A DNA stretch of 64,000 nt from Rhizobacter sp. (GTDB taxonomy: Bacteria > Pseudomonadota > Gammaproteobacteria > Burkholderiales > Burkholderiaceae_C), in the NCBI GenBank assembly GCA_019635355.1, contig JAHBZQ010000001.1, positions 2,790,001 to 2,854,000 on the forward strand, given 5' to 3'. Below the pieces are notes generated by a model. The model had not been told where the DNA came from. It saw only the letters and a list, made by a program, of their open reading frames with translations, and made no database searches. The translations under genes were made by a program, and so were the position numbers. Positions within the stretch are counted from its first letter, which is position 1. Each line of letters starts with the position of its first letter. Positions 23,667 through 31,643 of the stretch are shown piece after piece.

Positions 23667-25805
23667 TCAGGCCGCGAGCTTGGACAGGTCGGCGACGCGG
23701 TTCATCGCGGCATGCAGGGTGGCCAGCAGGCCAAGGCGGTTGGCGCGCAGCGCGGCGTCTTCGGCGTTGACCATCACCTTGTCGAAGAAGGCATCGACCG
23801 GCTCCTTGAGCGCGGCCAGGGCCTGCAGCGAGGCGGTCTGGTCGCCGGCGTCGAAGGCGGCATCGGCCTTCGGACCGACCTGCTGCAACGATTCGTACAG
23901 CGCGGCTTCGGCCGGCTCCTTCAAGAGCGCGGTGTCGACCTTCGCGTCGACCACGCCCTCGGCCTTCTTGAGGATGTTGCCCACACGCTTGTTGGCGGCG
24001 GCGAGCGAGGCCGACTCGGGCAGCGACGCGAAGGCGCGCACGGCGGCGAGGCGCTTGGGCACGTCGCTCGGGGCGGGGCGCAGCGCGAGCACGGCGTCGA
24101 CCTCGTGCGCGCTGTAACCCTGCTCGCGCAGCGTGCCGGCGAGGCGCTCGTAGATGAAGGTGGCGAGTGCCTCGGTCGGGTCTTCGATCAAGGTGCCGAA
24201 GGCCGGCACCGCCGCCTTCACCAGCTCGGTCACCGACAGGTGCAGGTCCTTCTCGATCAGGATGCGGATCACGCCGAGTGCATGGCGTCGCAGCGCGAAC
24301 GGGTCCTTGTCGCCGGTGGGCAGCTGGCCGATGCCGAAGAGGCCGACGAGCGTCTCCAGCTTGTCGGCCAGTGCGAGCACGGTGCCGGTGTGGTTGCGCG
24401 GCAGGGTGTCGCCGGCAAAGCGCGGCTTGTAGTGGTCTTCGATCGCGATGGCCACGCCGTCGCGCAGGCCTTCGTGGCGGGCGTAGTAGCCGCCCATCAC
24501 GCCTTGCAGCTCGGGGAACTCGCCGACCATGTCGGTCAAGAGATCCGCCTTGGCCAGCTGCGCGGCTTCGCGCACCTTGCTGTCGAGCACGTCGAAGTGG
24601 TCCTTGTCGTCGACCGAGTAGGGCACCGTGCTCAGGCGCAGCAGGTTGATGATCGCGTGGCCAATGGCCTGCACCCGCTCGGCGCGCTCGCCCTGGGTGC
24701 CGAGCTTGCCGTGGTAGACCACCTTGGCCAGGCCGGGCACGCGCGAGGCGAGCGTCTTCTTGCGGTCCTGGTCGAAGAAGAACTTGGCGTCGGCCAGGCG
24801 CGGGCGCACCACACGCTCGTTGCCGCCGATCACGCGGCTCGGGTCTTCGGGGCGGATGTTGCTGACGATGAGGAACTTGTTCGTCAGCTTGCCGTGCGCA
24901 TCGAGCAGCGGGAAGTACTTCTGGTTGGCCTTCATCGTGAGGATGAGGCACTCCTGCGGCACGTCGAGAAACTCTTTCTCGAACTCGCACAGCAACACGT
25001 TGGGGCGCTCCACCAGCGCCGTCACTTCGTCGAGCAGCGCCGGGTCGTCGATGGGGGTGAGGCCGAGCTGGCCGGCTGCGTGCTGCAGCTGGCGCACGAT
25101 CTCGGCATGGCGGTGCTCGAAGCTTGCGATGACGGCACCCTGCTCCTCGAGCTGCTTGGCGTAGTGGTCGGCGTCCTGCACCACCACCGGGTCGACCTTC
25201 GCTTCGAAGCGGTGGCCGTGGGTCTCGCGGCCGGCGGTGAGGCCGAGCGCCGAGATCGGCACCACGTCGGCACCATGCAGTGCGACGAGGCCGTGTGCGG
25301 GGCGCACGAAGTTCACGCTGCTCCAGCCGTCGGCCAGCTGGTACTGCATGACCTTGCGGATGGGCAGTTGCGCAAGCGCCTTGTCGAGCGCTTCCTGCAG
25401 GCCGGCGGCGAGCGTCATGCCCTTGGCGGTGCTGTCGTAGAAGAGGGCTTCGGCCTTGCCGTCCATCTGGCGGCGAAGCGTCGGCACGACGGACGCATCG
25501 GCGCCGACGCTCGCGAGCTTCTTCAGGAGCGCGGGGGTCGGCTGGCCGTCGGCGTTGAGGCCCACGCTCACCGGCACGAGCTTGAGCGACACGGCCTTGT
25601 CGTCGGCCTGCGCCCGCACGGCGCTGATGTGCACGGCCAAGCGGCGGGGCGATGCAAAGGAGGTGACGGCGGAATGCTCGGTGCCGAGGCCGTTGGCCTT
25701 CAGGCTCTCGGCGAGCACCGAGGAGAACGAGGCGCCGAACTTCTTCAGGTCTTTCGGCGGCAACTCTTCGACGAAGAGTTCGAGCAGCAGGTTCTTGGTG
25801 GTCAT
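23667..25805 (-). CDS. glyS: Glycine--tRNA ligase beta subunit
   Basis: Beta subunit of the bacterial heterotetrameric glycyl-tRNA synthetase (712 aa), which binds tRNA and carries an HD-like region and a C-terminal anticodon-binding domain. The start MTTKNLLLELFVEELPPK and the blocks FASPRRLAVHIS, LVERPNVLLCEFEKEFL and IGGNERVVRPRLADAKFFFDQDRK are characteristic. The frame remains open far upstream into glyQ; the ATG at 25805 is the family start and overlaps the glyQ stop by one base, giving translational coupling. Confidence 0.97.
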   Translation of the reverse strand: MTTKNLLLELFVEELPPKDLKKFGASFSSVLAESLKANGLGTEHSAVTSFASPRRLAVHISAVRAQADDKAVSLKLVPVSVGLNADGQPTPALLKKLASVGADASVVPTLRRQMDGKAEALFYDSTAKGMTLAAGLQEALDKALAQLPIRKVMQYQLADGWSSVNFVRPAHGLVALHGADVVPISALGLTAGRETHGHRFEAKVDPVVVQDADHYAKQLEEQGAVIASFEHRHAEIVRQLQHAAGQLGLTPIDDPALLDEVTALVERPNVLLCEFEKEFLDVPQECLILTMKANQKYFPLLDAHGKLTNKFLIVSNIRPEDPSRVIGGNERVVRPRLADAKFFFDQDRKKTLASRVPGLAKVVYHGKLGTQGERAERVQAIGHAIINLLRLSTVPYSVDDKDHFDVLDSKVREAAQLAKADLLTDMVGEFPELQGVMGGYYARHEGLRDGVAIAIEDHYKPRFAGDTLPRNHTGTVLALADKLETLVGLFGIGQLPTGDKDPFALRRHALGVIRILIEKDLHLSVTELVKAAVPAFGTLIEDPTEALATFIYERLAGTLREQGYSAHEVDAVLALRPAPSDVPKRLAAVRAFASLPESASLAAANKRVGNILKKAEGVVDAKVDTALLKEPAEAALYESLQQVGPKADAAFDAGDQTASLQALAALKEPVDAFFDKVMVNAEDAALRANRLGLLATLHAAMNRVADLSKLAA

Positions 25806-26728
25806 CAGGCGGCCTTCTTGTTCTTGTCGAGCTGGGCCACGACCTCGTCGGCCCAAGCCTTCGGTGCCATCGGGAAGCCAAGGCGAGCACGGCTGTCGAG
25901 GTAGCTCTGCGCCACGCTGCGCGAGATGTTGCGGATGCGGCCGATGTAGGCGGCGCGCTCGGTCACGCTGATCGCGCCACGTGCGTCGAGCAGGTTGAAG
26001 GTGTGGCCGGCCTTGAGCACCTGCTCGTAGGCGGGCAAGGCGAGCTGTTGCTCCATCAAATACTTGGCCTGCTTCTCGTGGGCCGCGAAGGCGTGCAGCA
26101 GGAAGTCGACGTCGCTGTGCTCGAAGTTGTAGGTGCTTTGCTCGACTTCGTTTTGCAGGTAGACGTCGCCGTAGCTCAGCGTGTCGGTCCACTTCAGGTT
26201 GTAGACCTTGTCGACGCCCTGCAGGTACATCGCCAGCCGCTCCAGCCCGTAGGTGATCTCGCCGGTGATGGGCTTGCACTCGACGCCCCCGACCTGCTGG
26301 AAGTAGGTGAACTGCGTGACCTCCATGCCGTTCAGCCACACCTCCCAGCCCAGGCCCCAGCAGCCGAGCGTGGGGTTCTCCCAGTCGTCTTCGACGAAGC
26401 GCACGTCGTTGCTCTTGAGGTCGAAGCCCAGCGCTTCGAGCGAGCCGAGGTAGAGGTCGAGGATGTTGTCGGGCGCGGGCTTGAGCACCACCTGGTACTG
26501 GTAGTAGTGCTGCAGGCGGTTCGGGTTCTGGCCGTAGCGGCCGTCTTTCGGGCGGCGGCTGGGCTGCACGTAGGCGGCCTTCCAGGGCTCGGGGCCGAGT
26601 GCGCGCAGGAAGGTGGCGGTGTGGCTGGTGCCGGCGCCGACTTCCATGTCGTAGGGCTGCAGCAGGGCGCAGCCCTGGCGGTCCCAGTAGTCTTGCAGGC
26701 GCAGGATGATTTGCTGGAAGGTCAGCAT
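25805..26728 (-). CDS. glyQ: Glycine--tRNA ligase alpha subunit
   Basis: Catalytic alpha subunit of the class II glycyl-tRNA synthetase (307 aa from MLTFQQIILRLQDYWD). Class II motif regions are evident: GCALLQPYDMEVGAGTSHTATFL, YVQPSRRPKDGRYGQNPNRLQHYYQYQV and ITGEITYGLERLAMYLQG. An ATG three codons earlier (26737, MPPM) is possible, but most family members start at MLTF. It ends in an alanine/lysine tail overlapping glyS by one base. Part of the corC-lnt-glyQ-glyS run. Confidence 0.97.
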   Translation of the reverse strand: MLTFQQIILRLQDYWDRQGCALLQPYDMEVGAGTSHTATFLRALGPEPWKAAYVQPSRRPKDGRYGQNPNRLQHYYQYQVVLKPAPDNILDLYLGSLEALGFDLKSNDVRFVEDDWENPTLGCWGLGWEVWLNGMEVTQFTYFQQVGGVECKPITGEITYGLERLAMYLQGVDKVYNLKWTDTLSYGDVYLQNEVEQSTYNFEHSDVDFLLHAFAAHEKQAKYLMEQQLALPAYEQVLKAGHTFNLLDARGAISVTERAAYIGRIRNISRSVAQSYLDSRARLGFPMAPKAWADEVVAQLDKNKKAA

Positions 26729-26783
26729 GGGTGGCATTCGCGACGGAAACGCGCGATTTTAGGGGCCACCCTGCCCTGCACCC

Positions 26784-28376
26784 CTACTCTTTGCGGCGCA
26801 AGGGCAAGGTCATCAGCATGAGCGCTACAGCCAGGGCAACCAAAGGCCAGAGCCCATAGCGCGACGCCCACCAGGCATACGGCGTCAGGCCCTGGCGGCC
26901 TTCGACCTGCGCGTCGAGCACACCCTGCGTGAAATACGGCAGCGCATGCGTCACCACGCCGTGGTGGTCGATCACCACCGTGGCGCCGGTGTTGGTGGCG
27001 CGCACCATCGGGCGCTGGAATTCGAGCGCGCGCATGCGCGAGATGCCCAGGTGCTGGTTGACCGCGATGCTGTCGCCGAACCAGGCGATGTTGCTGATGT
27101 TGGCGAAGATGGTGGGCGCTTCGTCCATCTCGGCGAAGCGCGCCGCCAGCTCCTCGCCGAACAAGTCTTCGTAGCAGATGTTGGGCGCGATGCGCTCGCC
27201 CTTGAAGGCGAAGGACGGCGGCACGCGCAGGCCACGGCTGAAGTCGCCGAGCGGGATGTTCATCATCTCGGTGAACCAGCGAAAGCCCGTGGGGATGAAC
27301 TCGCCGAAGGGCACCAGGTGGTGCTTGTCGTAGCGGTAGTAGCCGCCGGGCCACTTGAGCGTGTCGCGCGAGAGGCCGACCACCGAGTTGGTGTAGCCCG
27401 CCTCGAAGCTGCCGAGCGGGCGCCCGATCAAGGCGGCCTGCTCGCCCTGGAAGTGCAGCGCGAGCGGCTTCCAGTAGTTGGACGGCAACTGCTCGGGCAG
27501 CAGCGGCACCACCGTCTCGGGGCCGATCACCAGCTGACCCTTGGCCGCGAGCAGCTGGCGCTGCGCCCATTCCAGTGTTTGCGGCAGGGTGGCCTCGGCG
27601 AACTTCTGGTCCTGCGGCACGTTGCTCTGCAGCAGGGTGAGCGTGAGCGTGCCGGTCGGGCGGGTGAAGGGCACGGGCTTGATCAGCGCCAGCGCCACCA
27701 GCGCGGTCACGCTCAGGCCAAGGCCAAGCACGCCACCCGCGGCCTGGTGACCCACGACCCTCATGCCCAGCACCAGGCCGGCCCCGAGCGCCGCACAGAC
27801 GAAGCCCACGCCGTAGACACCGATCCACGGCGCCAGGTTGGCCACCGGGCTGTCGACGTGGGCATAGCCCGACGCGGCCCATGGGAAGCCAGTGAAGATG
27901 ACGCCACGCGCCAATTCGGCCAGCATCCAGCAGCCGGCAAAAAGCAGCGCGTCGAGCAGCGCACGGTGGCGGCGCAGCCGGGCGAATACCGCCATGAGCA
28001 CCGCCAGGTACAGCCCGAGCACCGCGTTCAAGGCCAGCACCGCCATGCCCGACATCCACGACGGCAGGCCACCGTACTGGTGCATGCTGATGTAGAGCCA
28101 CCACGTGCCGGTGGCCCCCCAGGCAGTGGCAAAGACCCAGCCCACCAGCGCGGCACGGCCGGGGCTCGCGCGGCTGACCTGCCACACGAACCCGGCCACA
28201 CACAAGATCTGCAGCCACCAGACGGCCGGGTACGCCGTGGGCAGGGCGTGCCCCACGCCAAGCAACACGGCGAGCAGGATGTCGAGCCCGAACAGCAGAC
28301 CGTCGGAACGCGTGCTGCGAAGCCCCCTGCGCCGCCCGGAAGCGCTCTTGGTCGGCGCCTCGCGGTCACGCGCCAT
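26784..28376 (-). CDS. lnt: Apolipoprotein N-acyltransferase
   Basis: Inner-membrane enzyme that adds the third acyl chain to lipoproteins (530 aa). Six to seven N-terminal transmembrane segments are followed by a periplasmic nitrilase-like domain. The Glu-Lys-Cys catalytic set is visible in VIGPETVVPLLP, RYDKHHLVPFGEF and PNICYEDLFGEE. A last hydrophobic segment (WPLVALAVALMLMTLPL) precedes the short cytoplasmic tail. The start overlaps corC by 11 bases, the usual corC-lnt coupling. Downstream, glyQ begins 56 bases later. Confidence 0.96.
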   Translation of the reverse strand: MARDREAPTKSASGRRRGLRSTRSDGLLFGLDILLAVLLGVGHALPTAYPAVWWLQILCVAGFVWQVSRASPGRAALVGWVFATAWGATGTWWLYISMHQYGGLPSWMSGMAVLALNAVLGLYLAVLMAVFARLRRHRALLDALLFAGCWMLAELARGVIFTGFPWAASGYAHVDSPVANLAPWIGVYGVGFVCAALGAGLVLGMRVVGHQAAGGVLGLGLSVTALVALALIKPVPFTRPTGTLTLTLLQSNVPQDQKFAEATLPQTLEWAQRQLLAAKGQLVIGPETVVPLLPEQLPSNYWKPLALHFQGEQAALIGRPLGSFEAGYTNSVVGLSRDTLKWPGGYYRYDKHHLVPFGEFIPTGFRWFTEMMNIPLGDFSRGLRVPPSFAFKGERIAPNICYEDLFGEELAARFAEMDEAPTIFANISNIAWFGDSIAVNQHLGISRMRALEFQRPMVRATNTGATVVIDHHGVVTHALPYFTQGVLDAQVEGRQGLTPYAWWASRYGLWPLVALAVALMLMTLPLRRKE

Positions 28377-29259
28377 CGGTGCCCACCGCGACTTCCGGTG
28401 CTCGCGTGACCTTGAACCAGCGCACCGCGCCGCCGCGGGTGAGCATCACGGTGAAGATGAGGCTGCCGAGCGGCACCGCCTCGCCACGCCGCGGCACGCG
28501 GCCGAGCGCCTGAGCGACCAGGCCGCCGATGGTGTCGAACTCGTCTTCTGGCAGCTTGACGACGAAGGCTTCGTTGACGGCCGAGATGTCGGCATCGCCC
28601 GCCACGCGGTGGCTGCCGTCGGCCAGGGTGTAGATGCCGGTCTCGCTGCTCTTGTCGTCGAACTCGTCTTCGATCTCGCCGACGATCTCTTCCAGCACGT
28701 CTTCGATGGTGATGAGGCCGGCGGTGTTGCCGAACTCGTCGATCACCATCGCGAGGTGGTTGCGGTTGACGCGGAAGTCGCGCAGCAGCTCGTTCAGGCC
28801 CTTGGATTCGGGCACGAAGACGGCGGGGCGCAGGAGCGTGCGCAGGTTCAGCTCGGGCGCGCGCTGCAGCTTGAGCAGGTCTTTGGCCATCAGCGTGCCG
28901 ATGATGTTCTCGCGCTTGCCTTCGAAGACGGGGAAGCGCGAGTGGCCGGTGTCGATCACGACTTCGAGCAACTCGTCGTAGGGGGAGTCGATGTCGAGCA
29001 CGTCCATGCGGGGCGCGGCCACCATCGCATCGCCGGCCGTGAGGTCGGCCATGCGGATCACGCCTTCGAGCATCATGCGCGACTCGGGCGCGATCAGCTC
29101 GCGATGCTCGGCATCGGCCAGCGTTTCGATCAGCTCGTCTTTCGAGTCGGGGCCGGGCGAGACAAATTCGATCAGGCGCTCGAACAGGCTGCGCTTGTCG
29201 GCATGGGACGCGTGTTTGTCAGCACCCTTGGGGTATCGACTCGGGTGAGGGTCAGCCAT
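28366..29259 (-). CDS. corC: CorC/HlyC-family protein (CBS pair plus transporter-associated domain)
   Basis: Cytoplasmic CBS-domain protein (297 aa), commonly called magnesium and cobalt efflux protein CorC, usually encoded before lnt. The N-terminus has SLFERLIEFVSPGPDSKDELIETL, then two CBS motifs (VVIDTGHSRFPVFEGKRENIIGTLMAKDLL and LAMVIDEFGNTAGLITIEDVLEEIVGEIEDEFD), then a CorC_HlyC domain (YTLADGSHRVAGDADISAVNEAF). The open frame runs far upstream with unrelated sequence; the ATG at 29259 gives the standard start. First gene of the long minus-strand block, divergent from cobW. Confidence 0.93.
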   Translation of the reverse strand: MADPHPSRYPKGADKHASHADKRSLFERLIEFVSPGPDSKDELIETLADAEHRELIAPESRMMLEGVIRMADLTAGDAMVAAPRMDVLDIDSPYDELLEVVIDTGHSRFPVFEGKRENIIGTLMAKDLLKLQRAPELNLRTLLRPAVFVPESKGLNELLRDFRVNRNHLAMVIDEFGNTAGLITIEDVLEEIVGEIEDEFDDKSSETGIYTLADGSHRVAGDADISAVNEAFVVKLPEDEFDTIGGLVAQALGRVPRRGEAVPLGSLIFTVMLTRGGAVRWFKVTRAPEVAVGTDGA

Positions 29260-29403
29260 CAGGCCGCTTTGCGGGAAGTTCGGACCCCAAAAGCTTAACT
29301 GAAGCCGCGGCCCGCGCCGGCAGATGCTTGACACATCTGGTACCTTGAACCCTTTCCCGCGGCCCCCACGTGGGGCCTTTCCATCGCCAACCCGGGTTTC
29401 ATC

Positions 29404-30444
29404 ATGAGTCTCATCCCCGCCACCATCCTCACCGGCTTCCTCGGCTCCGGAAAGACCACCTTGCTCAAGCGGGTGCTCACCGAAGCGCATGGCCAGAAGA
29501 TCGCCGTGGTGGAAAACGAGTTCGGTGACGAAAACATCGACAACGAGATCCTGGTGCAAGACACCCAGGAGCAGATCATCCAGCTCAACAACGGCTGTGT
29601 CTGCTGCACGATCCGCGAAGACCTGCGCACCACCCTCTCCGACCTGGCCGCCAAGCGCCGCAAGGGCGAGCTGACGTTTGACCGCGTGGTGATCGAGACC
29701 ACGGGCCTCGCCGACCCCGGCCCCGTCGCCCAGACCTTCTTCATGGACGATGAGATCGCCGAGAGCTACCTGCTCGATTCCATCCTGACGCTCGTGGATG
29801 CCAAGCACGGCAACGACCAGCTCGATTCGCGCCAGGAAGCCCGCCGCCAGATCGGCTTCGCCGACCAGATCTTCATCAGCAAGACCGACCTGGTCGACGC
29901 GGCCGCGGTGGACGACCTCACCCACCGCATCAAGCACATGAACCCCCGCGCACCGCAGCGCAAGGTGCATTTCGGCGAGGTGCCGATCGCCGAGGTGTTC
30001 GACCTGCGCGGCTTCAACCTCAACGCCAAGCTCGACATCGACCCCGATTTCCTGAAGGCCGACGACCACGATCACCACCACCATCATCACGACCATGACC
30101 ACGAGCATGGCGAGCACTGCGACCACCCGCACCACCATGCGCACGACGACGACGTGAAGTCCTTCGTCTTCCGCTCCGAGAAGCCCTTCAACCCGGCCAA
30201 GCTGGAAGATTTCCTCGGGGCGATCGTGCAGGTCTACGGGCCGAAGATGCTGCGCTACAAGGGTGTTCTCTATATGAGGGGGTCGGACAAGAAGGTCATC
30301 TTCCAGGGCGTGCACCAGCTGATGGGCAGCGACCTCGGGCCGGCCTGGGCCAAGGGCGAGAAGAAGCAGAGCAAGCTGGTCTTCATCGGGGTCGACCTGC
30401 CGCGCGAGATCCTCGAACAGGGCCTGGAGCAGTGCTTGGCCTGA
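29404..30444 (+). CDS. CobW/COG0523 family GTPase (metal chaperone-like)
   Basis: G3E-family GTPase (346 aa) thought to insert or traffic metals, usually zinc or cobalt. Walker A is GFLGSGKTT (11-19), the CxCC metal motif is C65-V-C67-C68 in NNGCVCCTI, and ETTGLADPGP and SKTDL are the G3 and G4 regions. A very histidine-rich loop (about residues 223-250, HDHHHHHHDHDH) would bind metal, and a CobW C-terminal domain follows (SFVFRSEKPFNPAKLEDFL). It is followed at 145 bases by a cysteine-poor DksA gene; COG0523-dksA pairs are known from zinc-limitation regulons. No Zur-type box was recognised upstream. The leader contains TTGACA near 29328 and a CCCCACGTGGGG palindrome at 29364-29375. Confidence 0.93.
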   Translation: MSLIPATILTGFLGSGKTTLLKRVLTEAHGQKIAVVENEFGDENIDNEILVQDTQEQIIQLNNGCVCCTIREDLRTTLSDLAAKRRKGELTFDRVVIETTGLADPGPVAQTFFMDDEIAESYLLDSILTLVDAKHGNDQLDSRQEARRQIGFADQIFISKTDLVDAAAVDDLTHRIKHMNPRAPQRKVHFGEVPIAEVFDLRGFNLNAKLDIDPDFLKADDHDHHHHHHDHDHEHGEHCDHPHHHAHDDDVKSFVFRSEKPFNPAKLEDFLGAIVQVYGPKMLRYKGVLYMRGSDKKVIFQGVHQLMGSDLGPAWAKGEKKQSKLVFIGVDLPREILEQGLEQCLA

Positions 30445-30482
30445 GGCCCATCGCCTCAGGAAAAAGGGCTCGGAAGATGCAC

Positions 30483-30510
30483 TTTGACCGGCAAACAACG
30501 TGGCTACAAT
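30483..30510 (+). promoter_or_regulatory. Candidate sigma-70 promoter for dksA
   Basis: TTTGAC at 30483-30488 and TACAAT at 30505-30510, with a 16-base spacer, lie in the cobW-dksA gap about 80 bases before the GTG start of dksA. TACAAT differs from the -10 consensus at one base. This gives dksA its own promoter, independent of cobW read-through, and a leader of about 70 bases containing the CAGGGCCCTG palindrome. Confidence 0.5.
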
Positions 30511-30589
30511 CCGCGGCGCCCAAAACGGGGCTGCTGGCCAACCCAGGGCCCTGCAGAGCGGGTATAACCGCCGTTGCGAGGAGACTTCA

Positions 30590-31618
30590 GTGACCAAGAC
30601 CCCGGTGAAGCGTCCCACTCCCACCAAGCCAGCGGCCAAAAAGCCAGCGCCGGCCGCCAAGAAGCCGGCCCCGAAAGCTGCGGCACCCGCGAGCAAGACC
30701 TCCGCCAAACCGGCCGCTCCTTCCAAGGCCAGCAAGACCTCCAAGGCCCCGGCCAAGGCTCCCGCCAAAACTCTCAAACCCGCCACCAAGACCCCTCCGG
30801 CCCCTGCAGCGAAGCCCGTCGCGAAGTCCGTCGCAAAACCTGCTGCGACACCGGCACCGAAGCCGGCACCCGTGAAAGCCGCTGCGCCCGCCAAGTCGGC
30901 GGTCAAGGCACCTGCAGCACCGGAAACCGTCAAGCCCCTCACCGTGACCAAGACAGCCGTACCCGCCCCTCCCGCCGAACCGCCCAAGCCCGCCAGAACA
31001 GCGCAGCCCAAGATGTCGGCCGCTGCGCGCGCTTCCGCCGCAGCCTCCACCCCGGCCCCGGTGCCGCCCGCCACGTCTCGCTTCGCAGACCGATTCGCGC
31101 CTCCGCGCCCTCCGGCCCGCATGGTCGACCCGATCCTGGCCGATGCCGTCAAGGCACCGCAGAAGTCCGACCCCAAGCTGGCCAACGCCTGGAAGTCGAA
31201 GTCGGGCCGCGAGTTGACGGAGGCCGAAGTGCTGGCCATGCCCGACTCGGAATACATGAACGAGAAGCAGCTGGAGTTCTTCCGCGTCAAGCTGCAGACG
31301 CTCAAGGACGACCTGCTCAGCAACGCCGGTGAAACCACCGAGCACCTGCGCGAAGACACGACCATCGTGCCCGACCCGGCCGACCGCGCCACCATCGAGG
31401 AAGAACACGCCCTTGAGCTGCGCACCCGCGACCGCGAGCGCAAGCTCCTGAAGAAGATCTCGCAGTCGCTGGCCCGCATCGACGCCGGTGACTATGGGTT
31501 CTGCGATGAAACCGGCGAGCCGATCGGCTTGGGCCGCCTCATCGCCCGCCCGACCGCTACACTGTCCCTCGAAGCCCAGCAACGGCGCGAGCTGAAACAG
31601 AAGATGTTCGGCGACTGA
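30590..31618 (+). CDS. dksA: DksA-family RNA polymerase-binding protein with H1-like N-terminal extension
   Basis: Stringent-response transcription factor that enters the RNA polymerase secondary channel (342 aa). The GTG start has GAGGAG 6 bases upstream. Residues 1 to about 160 are a Lys/Ala/Pro-rich histone-H1-like tail. The DksA domain follows (about 195-342): coiled coil with the conserved tip DPADRAT and ELRTRDRERKLLKKI. The zinc-finger region has only one of four cysteines: FCDETGE at C305, with Thr, Ser and Ala in the other positions (ATLSLEAQ). It therefore resembles zinc-independent DksA2-type and alphaproteobacterial proteins rather than E. coli DksA. The adjacent COG0523 gene fits a zinc link. 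The basic tail might contact DNA or RNA; this is inference. Confidence 0.9.
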   Translation: MTKTPVKRPTPTKPAAKKPAPAAKKPAPKAAAPASKTSAKPAAPSKASKTSKAPAKAPAKTLKPATKTPPAPAAKPVAKSVAKPAATPAPKPAPVKAAAPAKSAVKAPAAPETVKPLTVTKTAVPAPPAEPPKPARTAQPKMSAAARASAAASTPAPVPPATSRFADRFAPPRPPARMVDPILADAVKAPQKSDPKLANAWKSKSGRELTEAEVLAMPDSEYMNEKQLEFFRVKLQTLKDDLLSNAGETTEHLREDTTIVPDPADRATIEEEHALELRTRDRERKLLKKISQSLARIDAGDYGFCDETGEPIGLGRLIARPTATLSLEAQQRRELKQKMFGD

Positions 31619-31643
31619 TCTCGCCGCGCGACAGTCTTTTCTC

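Noticed and set aside
29321..29356. Zur box or sigma-70 promoter in front of cobW around TTGACA
   Set aside because: CAGATG-N7-CATCTG is a weak dyad unlike Zur sites, and no -10 lies 16-18 bases after TTGACA.
30071..30165. His-codon run in cobW as a simple-sequence expansion or frameshift
   Set aside because: The frame stays intact and His-rich loops are usual in this GTPase family.
29260..31479. Long upstream extension of the corC frame through cobW and dksA
   Set aside because: The extension is antisense to two recognised genes; corC has its normal start at 29259.
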